This document shows positions 1-4,965 of a DNA stretch of 5,890 bases, one piece after another; within the stretch, counting starts at the first letter, position 1, and the number at the start of each line of letters is the position of its first letter. The stretch spans positions 1 to 5,890 of the forward strand of contig DCMK01000012.1 in the NCBI GenBank assembly GCA_002321395.1, in the 5' to 3' direction. A program made the translations under genes and the position numbers. The stretch is from Caryophanales bacterium UBA1624 (GTDB lineage Bacteria > Bacillota_I > Bacilli_A > RFN20 > CAG-826). The notes under the pieces are model-generated. The model was not told the DNA's origin. It searched no databases and worked only from the letters and a program-made list of their open reading frames with translations.

Positions 1-2
1 TG

Positions 3-635
3 TACAACCGCCAGTATGTGATGAAGGACGGCATCCCCGATGGGGACGGGAGGGTGGACAACTCCATCCAGACGACCCAGCCGGTTCTGAACTTCGACCA
101 GTACTCGCAGGAGCAGAAGGCCATCCTCGATTTCATTTTGACGGGCATTCTGTCCCCAGCCACCATGGGCATCGACGTGGCCAAGAAGGACAACGCCGAC
201 GCGCAAAGGGAAAAAGAGAAGGTCACAATCATGACCCGGAACACAATCATCGAGTCCGAGACCCAAATCGTTAAGGAGCTGTTTAGGCTCCTTATGGCTA
301 TGAAAGACTACATGGACGGGAAGGGAATCCCGCTCCGGGATTACGACGTGAGCGTGAAGTTCTGCGAGTTTGCGAATCCTTCGTTTGAGGGGTTGTCGCA
401 GACCCTTCTCCCAATGTGGCAGGCGGGCGCGATTTCGGACGAGATGTTCGTGAACAAGCTGTACGGCGACTCGCTGAGCAAGGAAGAGAAAGAGAGGGAA
501 ATCGCGGCCTTGAAGGAAAACAGGGAGCGCGACAATCTCATGAATGGGGACTTTGAGAATGCTGAAAACGGACCTTCAATCGGTTTGGCGCCGCAAGGAC
601 GAAACGATTTCGCTCCTGAGGAAGGCGGGCGATAA
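3..635 (+). CDS. Phage portal protein, C-terminal part (5' end outside window)
   Basis: The frame is open from the left edge (first full codon at 3) to the TAA at 633-635, so about 210 C-terminal residues are seen and the true start lies upstream; the in-window GTG and ATG codons at 18 and 21 are internal. Portal proteins form the dodecameric ring at one capsid vertex through which DNA is packaged and ejected and on which the head assembles. The stretch 'SPATMGIDVAKKDN' followed by 'ADAQREKEKVT' and 'TRNTI' is typical of the C-terminal half of portals from Bacillota phages, where it precedes a long helical region. The last ~35 residues are polar and Gly/Asn/Glu-rich and probably disordered; they are encoded in DNA that also carries the start of the next gene. 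The order portal, minor head, scaffold, capsid supports the call. Family recognition is from memory of related proteins, not from a search. Confidence 0.85.
   Translation, partial: YNRQYVMKDGIPDGDGRVDNSIQTTQPVLNFDQYSQEQKAILDFILTGILSPATMGIDVAKKDNADAQREKEKVTIMTRNTIIESETQIVKELFRLLMAMKDYMDGKGIPLRDYDVSVKFCEFANPSFEGLSQTLLPMWQAGAISDEMFVNKLYGDSLSKEEKEREIAALKENRERDNLMNGDFENAENGPSIGLAPQGRNDFAPEEGGR
546..550 (+). promoter_or_regulatory. Probable ribosome binding site deciding the minor head start
   Basis: GGGGA sits 8 nt before ATG 559 and lies inside the portal coding frame. It is a modest Shine-Dalgarno match, but it is better placed than anything before the alternative ATG at 544. The gene may also be translated by coupling to the overlapping portal gene. 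Confidence 0.4.
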
Positions 636-1548
636 TTACATCTCGCAGGTATACGGGGGGATTTCGAAAGGGAAGACCGCGAGGGAGATATGCTCGGATG
701 TGCGCAAATGCACGCTTCGGAACATGTCGCTCGGGTATCCGTACGACAAAAAAGCCGAGCAATACGCGATGAGGCTGGCCATCAAGGCCAAGAAAAAGCA
801 GCCCAAGTCCGCGTCGGGGGCGTTGGCGCTGAGTTTGTTCGCCATCGATTTTTTGCAAAGGGAGGAAGCGTTTGAGGGGACGATGTCCCTATCGTTCGAT
901 TACGCGCGGAAGATGGAGAGCGATGATAAGCTTGCCATCATCGAGGCGTCGTTCGAGGACGAGGAGAAGATGTCCGCCGAGCGCGCCGAATCCGCGAGGC
1001 GGAGCTCCCTCCCTGAGCCGTGGCAGCAGGCCAAGATATTCTACTTGGCAAGCAAGCACGGGGATTGCGCCGAAGACCACAAGGATTATCAAGGAAAGCT
1101 TTACTACAATCGATTTTGGCGCAGATGCGTGAAAAGCAAGAAGGGGCGCAAGGCCGTCGAGGCGTTCATCCAAAAGAAGAAAATGCGCTCTGTGCAGTGG
1201 GTAATCGGCAAGCCCGTGTGGTTTATCACGCGGCCGAATTGCAGGCATTACTTCGAGGAAATCTCAGCAGGCGAGGCGATGGGCGTGCCGCCGAATGAGC
1301 TCCTTACCGATAGGGGGATGGACGCTTTGGAGGGCAAAAGGGACTCATCCCAGACGATACGTCACAGCATCGACGATGGGTGGTACACGGAGCAAAACGT
1401 AAGGAATATCATCAAAAAGTACAAAGAGCGGCTTGCGTACCATCGGGCTCTTTATGAAAAAGCTCAAAACGAGCGCCTGAGGGGATATATCGACAAAGAT
1501 AGGAGGCTCATACAAAAATGGTCCTCGTACTTGCGAAGCAAATTCTAG
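559..1548 (+). CDS. Phage minor head (minor capsid) protein
   Basis: This gene encodes a 329-residue protein if it starts at ATG 559, my preferred start because GGGGA (546-550) lies 8 nt upstream. ATG 544 would add five residues but has only GGGAG at 524-528, about 15 nt away. Either start lies inside the portal gene, overlapping it by 77 or 92 nt in another frame. Residues ~165-182 read 'ASKHGDCAEDHKDYQGK', resembling the conserved 'H...DH..WQGK' block of minor capsid proteins of the Phage_min_cap2 / Mu F-like group. Residues 227-230 are 'NCRH', matching the 'NCRH' block those proteins carry downstream, followed by a lysine/arginine-rich helical tail ('RNIIKKYKERLAYHRALYEK'). Such proteins are low-copy components near the portal, thought to act in assembly or DNA ejection; the precise role is not known. 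Only the C-terminal half is recognisable; the N-terminal half is charged and helical with no motif I recognise. Confidence 0.75.
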   Translation: MLKTDLQSVWRRKDETISLLRKAGDNYISQVYGGISKGKTAREICSDVRKCTLRNMSLGYPYDKKAEQYAMRLAIKAKKKQPKSASGALALSLFAIDFLQREEAFEGTMSLSFDYARKMESDDKLAIIEASFEDEEKMSAERAESARRSSLPEPWQQAKIFYLASKHGDCAEDHKDYQGKLYYNRFWRRCVKSKKGRKAVEAFIQKKKMRSVQWVIGKPVWFITRPNCRHYFEEISAGEAMGVPPNELLTDRGMDALEGKRDSSQTIRHSIDDGWYTEQNVRNIIKKYKERLAYHRALYEKAQNERLRGYIDKDRRLIQKWSSYLRSKF

Positions 1549-1575
1549 CGCGTTAATATGTGGCCACTAAGAAAC

Positions 1576-1579
1576 GAGG
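1576..1579 (+). promoter_or_regulatory. Ribosome binding site of the scaffold gene
   Basis: GAGG lies 10 nt before ATG 1590 and favours that start over the in-frame GTG at 1560. The 41-nt gap after the minor head stop holds no terminator-like hairpin, so transcription probably continues through. Confidence 0.5.
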
Positions 1580-1589
1580 TAACACTTTC

Positions 1590-2186
1590 ATGACGGAAGA
1601 CGAAAATTTGGCAGGTGACGTCGCCCCGGAGACTGCCACCGGGGGGCAAATGGCTTCGAATCAGGAAGGCGCAGGGGATGGGAACGCCTCGGCCGGCGAG
1701 GAGAAGCAAGACTTCCAACAGCGAGAATCTTCGCGCAATTACACGCAGGAGCAGGTGAATGAAATCGTGCGCGGAAGGCTCGAAAGGGCCAGCAAAGCGC
1801 TCTATGACCGCTACGGCGTAGGCGGGGAGAAGGAGCTGGATGAGCTCGTCGGAATGGCTCAGGCGTATCAGACGATGAAGTCGCGGTACGACGCGATGCT
1901 GGCCGATAACAAGAGCTTAAAAGAGCAAATCATGTTCCACGCGAACGCCGTCCTGCCCGAAAGGGAAGACGACGTGCGCACCTACTTCAAGGGAAAGGGC
2001 TTGGAGATGTCGGACGAAGCGCTGAAGCAAGTCCTAATCTCGCATCCGGAATGGCTTGCGCAGGCCAGCAAACCGGCCCCGACCACGACTATCGTGCCGT
2101 TGGGCGGGCAGGCGGAGGATGAGACAAAGCCGGACCCTGAGGCGGAGGCCGCGAAGATGTTCGGCCTAAGCCACTTTGTGAATTGA
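1590..2186 (+). CDS. Phage head scaffolding protein
   Basis: This gene encodes 198 residues from ATG 1590, chosen because GAGG (1576-1579) is 10 nt upstream; the GTG at 1560 in the same frame would add ten residues but has no ribosome site. The architecture is that of scaffolds of Bacillota siphophages. Residues 1-49 are an acidic, Gly/Glu/Gln-rich disordered segment. Residues 51-67 'YTQEQVNEIVRGRLERA' resemble the 'FTQEEVN.II..RL' opening typical of this group. A helical, probably coiled-coil segment runs to about 120, then a Pro/Thr-rich linker and an acidic tail ending in 'EAEAAKMFGLSHF'. Scaffolds fill the procapsid, guide capsid subunits through a C-terminal capsid-binding element and leave before or during DNA packaging. 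Position between minor head and capsid genes supports the call. The C-terminal motif recurs in the next gene. No protease domain is visible here, so exit is presumably without self-cleavage by this protein. Confidence 0.78.
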   Translation: MTEDENLAGDVAPETATGGQMASNQEGAGDGNASAGEEKQDFQQRESSRNYTQEQVNEIVRGRLERASKALYDRYGVGGEKELDELVGMAQAYQTMKSRYDAMLADNKSLKEQIMFHANAVLPEREDDVRTYFKGKGLEMSDEALKQVLISHPEWLAQASKPAPTTTIVPLGGQAEDETKPDPEAEAAKMFGLSHFVN

Positions 2187-2191
2187 AAGGA
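2186..2191 (+). promoter_or_regulatory. Ribosome binding site of the 84-residue gene
   Basis: AAAGGA precedes ATG 2203 by 11 nt with an A/C-rich spacer. Its first base is the last base of the scaffold stop codon, so the two genes are probably translated from one message. The leader closely resembles that of the capsid gene. Confidence 0.6.
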
Positions 2192-2202
2192 ATCACCAAA
2201 CG

Positions 2203-2457
2203 ATGGAAGAAGAAAAACAGGAGCCCATCCAAAACCAAGCCACGGCCACAGGCATCGAGAAAATCGTCCAAGGCCTTCGGGAACAGGGTTTGAAGGATGA
2301 GCAAATCGCCGCCGCCTTAGACCAAATGGTCAAGGAAGGCAAAATGTCGCAGGAAGACGCCGAAAAAGCCAAACAGCTTCTCAAGCAAGGGCAAGAAGAA
2401 AACCCCGAAAACGAGGAGAAGGAAGCCGAACGGCTCTTCGGGATGAAATTCATTTAA
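2203..2457 (+). CDS. Small acidic helical protein with a scaffold-like C-terminus (function unknown)
   Basis: This gene encodes 84 residues and lies 16 nt after the scaffold gene and 26 nt before the capsid gene. AAAGGA (2186-2191), 11 nt before ATG 2203, is its ribosome site and overlaps the scaffold stop codon. I do not recognise a named family. Residues 17-62 look like a helical hairpin of regular charged heptads ('IEKIVQGLREQGLKDEQI' then 'SQEDAEKAKQLLKQ'), followed by an acidic linker (64-72) and the tail 'EKEAERLFGMKF'. That tail resembles the scaffold's 'EAEAAKMFGLSHF': 5 of 10 aligned positions are identical, and K/R, M/L and L/M differ conservatively. All eight alanine codons are GCC, a bias shared with the capsid gene and not with most neighbours, suggesting high expression. 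I infer a capsid-assembly accessory, such as a second scaffold or capsid-associated protein; a minor decoration protein is possible. It has no signal peptide or membrane segment. Confidence 0.7.
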   Translation: MEEEKQEPIQNQATATGIEKIVQGLREQGLKDEQIAAALDQMVKEGKMSQEDAEKAKQLLKQGQEENPENEEKEAERLFGMKFI

Positions 2458-2465
2458 TCGAATCG

Positions 2466-2471
2466 AAAGGA
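2466..2471 (+). promoter_or_regulatory. Ribosome binding site of the major capsid gene
   Basis: AAAGGA lies 12 nt before ATG 2484. The spacer is almost entirely A and C and should be unstructured, which suits a very highly translated gene. The surrounding pattern (GAAAGGAA, then an A-rich spacer, then ATGG) repeats the leader of the preceding gene. Confidence 0.65.
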
Positions 2472-2483
2472 AACAAAAAAACA

Positions 2484-3746
2484 ATGGCTAACGCTTTTTC
2501 TAGAATCGAAAAGTACATGACCAAAGCGGTCGACACCGTTTTGGCCACCGAGTCCAAAACCGCCGTCTTGGAGAACGGCTCTAAGTACATCGATGTCAAT
2601 TTCGACGAAGCCGGATACGTCAAGCTCGCCGAGATTTTGATGGACGGTTTGTCCGATTACTACAGGGCCAACTCGTCCAGCGACGACAACGTCGCCTACA
2701 CGAATAGGAACGCCGAGGGAAAGAGGGACGGCTACCACGTTGGGAACACCTCCCTCAAGTGGAAAATCTACCCCCTCACTCAGGACCGCGGCCGTCAGTT
2801 CCAAATCGACGAGATGGACAACGAGGAGACCGCCGGCTTGCTCATCGCGAACCTGCTCACCGAATTCCTCAGGACCCACGTTGTACCCGAAATCGACGCT
2901 TATCGCTTCTCTACCATCGCGGGGCACGCCTACACCTCTTTGGGCAACTTGGTCACCGAGACCCCCGTCACCACCAAAGGCGACGCCAGCGAAATCACTC
3001 ATTTGTGGAACAAAGCCTTCGAATGGCAGACCGAGCACGGCGTGCCAGAAGACGAACAGGTGATTTTTGTCTCCCCGGCCGTGTGGACCATTTGCGCGAA
3101 CACGCAGGAAATCTACAAGACCTTCACCGACAAAACCATCACCACCGAGCGGAACGTTGACTTCACCTTCAAAGCCTACATGGGACGCCCCATCATCGTG
3201 GTTCCAAGCGACAGGTTCTTCAATGAAATCGTCATCGACCACGACAACGGCTTCAAGCCCGCCACCGGCTCTAAAGTCATCAATTACATTGTTTGTTCGA
3301 AGAAGTGCATCGTCCCCATCGTGAAGCTCAATAAGAGCAAAATCTTCGGCCCTGATGTGAATCAGGACTTCGACGGGTACAAAATCAACTTCCGCATCTA
3401 CCACGACGTCGTCATCCCGAAGAACAAAATCGTCGGATGCTATGTGTCCTTGAGCGCCACCGCGGCCAGCGCCAAGACTTCCTTGCTCTCCGTTGCCCTT
3501 TCCAAGGGCGCGGTTGCCGACAATTACGTCCTCGATGGCGTTTATACCAACCCGGCCGGCATGCTAGGCGAGGTCATCTACAGCAAAACCGCGATTACCC
3601 TTGGCTCCACTCCTTCCTCTCCCAAGAAGGCGGTCGAAGGCGGGTCCTTCGCGGTCGAAGCTTCCGCTACCACGCAGTACTTCGGACTCATCGATGGCTC
3701 CGGCAAAGTCATCGCCATCAGCGGGTCCGTCGACTTACCCAAGTAA
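2484..3746 (+). CDS. Major capsid protein, HK97 fold, with C-terminal extension
   Basis: This gene encodes 420 residues. It is the main shell subunit, assembling as pentamers and hexamers around the scaffold. Signatures of HK97-fold capsids of Bacillota siphophages are clear: 'VPEIDAYRFSTIAG' near residues 134-147 (spine helix region), 'MGRPIIVVPSDRFF' near 233-246, 'INYIVCSKKCIVPIVKLNK' near 270-288, and 'FGPDVNQDFDGYKINFRIYHDV' through 'VIPKNKIVGCYV' (about 290-321), where related proteins usually end. A further ~97 residues (324-420), rich in Ser, Ala, Gly and Thr, follow and may form a small beta domain on the capsid surface. The N-terminus is short and has no long delta domain, which agrees with a separate scaffold gene. 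Codon choice is strongly biased to C-ending codons (by hand count about 21 GCC to 9 GCG for Ala, and 28 ACC to 3 ACG for Thr), unlike the tail genes, as expected for the most abundant product. A terminator follows 11 nt after the stop. Confidence 0.93.
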   Translation: MANAFSRIEKYMTKAVDTVLATESKTAVLENGSKYIDVNFDEAGYVKLAEILMDGLSDYYRANSSSDDNVAYTNRNAEGKRDGYHVGNTSLKWKIYPLTQDRGRQFQIDEMDNEETAGLLIANLLTEFLRTHVVPEIDAYRFSTIAGHAYTSLGNLVTETPVTTKGDASEITHLWNKAFEWQTEHGVPEDEQVIFVSPAVWTICANTQEIYKTFTDKTITTERNVDFTFKAYMGRPIIVVPSDRFFNEIVIDHDNGFKPATGSKVINYIVCSKKCIVPIVKLNKSKIFGPDVNQDFDGYKINFRIYHDVVIPKNKIVGCYVSLSATAASAKTSLLSVALSKGAVADNYVLDGVYTNPAGMLGEVIYSKTAITLGSTPSSPKKAVEGGSFAVEASATTQYFGLIDGSGKVIAISGSVDLPK

Positions 3747-3757
3747 TCCGCGTCGTT

Positions 3758-3786
3758 GCCTCCGCTGAAAAAGCGGGGGCTTTTTT
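3758..3786 (+). terminator. Intrinsic (Rho-independent) terminator after the capsid gene
   Basis: Arm 3758-3766 (GCCTCCGCT) pairs with 3772-3780 (AGCGGGGGC) in a 9-bp stem with one T-G wobble and a GAAAA loop (3767-3771). Six T residues (3781-3786) follow directly. This is a canonical terminator on the + strand; the other strand has no T-tract beyond the stem. Placed just behind the capsid stop codon, it should reduce transcription into the low-copy connector genes, with read-through or a new promoter supplying those. Confidence 0.9.
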
Positions 3787-3803
3787 ATGCCCGGAAAGGG
3801 ATT

Positions 3804-3809
3804 TATAAT
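3804..3809 (+). promoter_or_regulatory. Possible promoter -10 element (TATAAT) before the connector gene
   Basis: This is a perfect TATAAT hexamer placed 18 nt after the terminator T-tract and 6 nt before the connector start codon. The region where a -35 box would lie (about 3781-3787) is the T-run, matching TTGACA only weakly, and there is no TGn extension. If used, transcription would begin about at 3815-3817, on or next to the ATG at 3816, giving an almost leaderless message. It could equally be chance in an AT-rich gap. Confidence 0.3.
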
Positions 3810-3815
3810 GGCCAC

Positions 3816-4253
3816 ATGGAACTCAATACCCGAAACATCACTTTGGACGACTTCCTCGATTGGAGCGGAATCGATTTGCGCGCTCAGCTGAAAGGGGATG
3901 ACAATCCGAGCAATTCCGCGCAGGCCTTCTTGGACAGGACGATGTACAGGCTCGAGTCCTACATTGACGCGACGTTTTACAGAAGCGTCGCCCGGGAGTA
4001 CCCGACGTTCACAGATTACCAAAAGGAGCATTATAAGCACGCGCTGCTTGAGCAATGCCTATATGTGTTCAAGAACGGGGACATCTCGGCCGACTCCGGA
4101 TACGACCCGGAGCGCGGGGAGGTGGCGTCGAATTCGACGCTTGCGCAGAAAAGCGTGGCGCCAAACGCCAAAACGGAGCTCATCCTATGCGGCCTTTGGT
4201 GCAGGAAAATCAAACCGCGCAGGGGGCGTTTTTGGGACGAATACCTATGGTGA
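3816..4253 (+). CDS. Head-tail connector (adaptor) protein
   Basis: This gene encodes 145 residues from ATG 3816. The frame is open further upstream, but that part runs through the terminator hairpin, so earlier starts are rejected. The family signature is 'DDNPSNSAQAFLDRTMYRLESYID' near residues 28-51 and 'EQCLYVFKNGDISADSGYDPERG' near 82-104. Both are characteristic of the helical connector proteins (gp6/gp15-like) that dock under the portal ring and extend the DNA channel after packaging. Basic residues near the C-terminus ('KIKPRRGRF') suit a DNA-channel or portal contact. The purine-rich GGAAAGGG at 3793-3800 is the only ribosome-site candidate and is about 15 nt away, longer than optimal; it is better spaced for an out-of-frame ATG at 3808. 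The last 7 nt overlap the next gene. A perfect 16-bp palindrome lies inside the coding region at 4125-4140. Confidence 0.82.
   Translation: MELNTRNITLDDFLDWSGIDLRAQLKGDDNPSNSAQAFLDRTMYRLESYIDATFYRSVAREYPTFTDYQKEHYKHALLEQCLYVFKNGDISADSGYDPERGEVASNSTLAQKSVAPNAKTELILCGLWCRKIKPRRGRFWDEYLW
4125..4140. repeat. Perfect 16-bp palindrome within the connector gene
   Basis: GCGTCGAATTCGACGC reads the same on both strands, centred on an EcoRI-type GAATTC. In RNA it could form a 6-bp stem with a four-base loop. It encodes ordinary codons (ASNST), and no partner site was seen elsewhere in the window. A functional role is unproven. Confidence 0.5.
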
Positions 4254-4606
4254 ACATCTATGCATCAAGGCGCGTGGCCTATGAAAAATGCGCTTGGCTG
4301 AAGAGAGACGAAGCAAAAAACCGGGACCCTGAATGGACGAAGAAGCCGACGGGTGTGTTCTATGCGACGGAAGAGAATCCGGAGTACGGAAGCGATTCCC
4401 GCGTACTCGGAACGTTCATAGCGGATACGTCGGCAATTACTTTAAAGACGTCGGATGACGTGGAAGGGGTGTCGGCGAACGATTTGGTGAGGTACGACGG
4501 AAGGGACTGGGTCGTTACGGGCGTATCCCTGAAAAAAGTGAAGCAAAGGAGCGAATTCTGCCGGAAGTCCCAATACGTGACGTATTTGACTTTGCGGGGG
4601 CTTTGA
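4247..4606 (+). CDS. Head closure (head-tail joining) protein
   Basis: This gene encodes 119 residues from ATG 4247, which overlaps the connector stop by 7 nt; GGGA (4234-4237) lies 9 nt upstream. The small mainly beta protein ends with 'NDLVRYDGRDWVVTGVSLKK' and 'RSEFCRKSQYVTYLTLRGL', the pattern of a barrel with a 'D.V.Y.G..W.V..V' strand pair followed by a polar loop and a terminal 'TYLTLRG' strand. This fits the SPP1 gp16-like head closure/adaptor family, which seals the portal channel after DNA packaging and accepts the tail. Position directly after the connector is the usual one. The open frame extends upstream inside the connector gene, but those earlier starts would overlap heavily and lack the family's N-terminus. 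The family call is by pattern and position; sequence similarity in this family is always low. Confidence 0.65.
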   Translation: MVNIYASRRVAYEKCAWLKRDEAKNRDPEWTKKPTGVFYATEENPEYGSDSRVLGTFIADTSAITLKTSDDVEGVSANDLVRYDGRDWVVTGVSLKKVKQRSEFCRKSQYVTYLTLRGL

Positions 4607-4608
4607 CG

Positions 4609-4965
4609 ATGGAAGCCATGGACGGGATGGCGGAAAAGCTCGCGTCCCTCATTCGGGACGCCGTGCGCGCGGATTTTGAAGCAATACACCTAACCGGAAA
4701 ACTGAGGGACACCGTGACGGTCGAAAAGTCGCCCGATGGCGGGGTCGTCGTGAAGATTCCCGCCGAGGCTTATGATTTGGGGAAGCTCCTGAGGTCCGGC
4801 GTAATCGTCCCGAGGCCCGACTTGGGGTCATACGCCGAACTCGTCAACAAGACAGGCGGGCTATCGAGGATGCACAAGGGTTACGTCGAAAGGGCGATTG
4901 ACAGGGCCCTTGTCGCATGGCTCAAATATTACGGAATCAAAGCGGAGGTGCTGGAAGATGGATAG
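4609..4965 (+). CDS. Neck / tail-completion protein (HK97 gp10-like by position)
   Basis: This gene encodes 118 residues from ATG 4609, which starts two bases after the head closure stop; a G-run (4596-4600) 8 nt upstream may serve as ribosome site. TTG 4603 in the same frame would add two residues. The N-terminal helix ('MAEKLASLIRDAVRADF') leads to 'HLTGKLRDTVTVEKSPDG', a typical 'TG.L..S/T' turn of HK97 gp10-like proteins. Then come strands ending 'VVVKIPAEAYDLGKLLRSGVIV', a 'GSYAELVNKTGG' loop and a final helix 'GYVERAIDRALVAWLKYYG'. Such proteins sit at the head-tail interface and are needed for tail joining or tail completion. The assignment to that family is an inference from fold-like pattern and gene order; an alternative is a neck protein without a named family. 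The stop overlaps the next gene by 8 nt. Confidence 0.55.
   Translation: MEAMDGMAEKLASLIRDAVRADFEAIHLTGKLRDTVTVEKSPDGGVVVKIPAEAYDLGKLLRSGVIVPRPDLGSYAELVNKTGGLSRMHKGYVERAIDRALVAWLKYYGIKAEVLEDG
4944..4948 (+). promoter_or_regulatory. Strong ribosome binding site fixing the start at 4958
   Basis: GGAGG, the best Shine-Dalgarno match in the window, lies 9 nt before ATG 4958. It excludes the longer in-frame start at 4898, which is buried in the preceding gene. The site itself is inside that gene's coding sequence, implying coupled translation. Confidence 0.7.

Noticed and set aside
889..1248. A 119-codon minus-strand frame inside the minor head gene
   Set aside because: It is fully contained in a gene with family motifs on the + strand, has arginine/leucine-rich shadow composition, and has no ribosome site.
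1560..1589. Longer scaffold start at GTG 1560
   Set aside because: There is no ribosome site before it, whereas ATG 1590 has GAGG 10 nt upstream.
2454..3404. A 316-codon open frame on the minus strand opposite the capsid gene
   Set aside because: It mirrors the capsid gene's C-ending codon bias and scarcity of TTA/CTA/TCA codons, which leaves few antisense stops. The translation is Val/Asp/Gly-rich with no recognisable motif, and its start and stop have no supporting signals.
3630..3660. Ten-base direct repeat GCGGTCGAAG at 3630-3639 and 3651-3660
   Set aside because: It encodes 'AVE(G/A)' twice, 7 codons apart, using favoured codons. Two copies of a short repeat do not support a repeat array or recombination site.
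3756..3815. Upstream extension of the connector frame
   Set aside because: It would start inside the terminator hairpin and read through its T-tract; the family-like N-terminus begins at ATG 3816.
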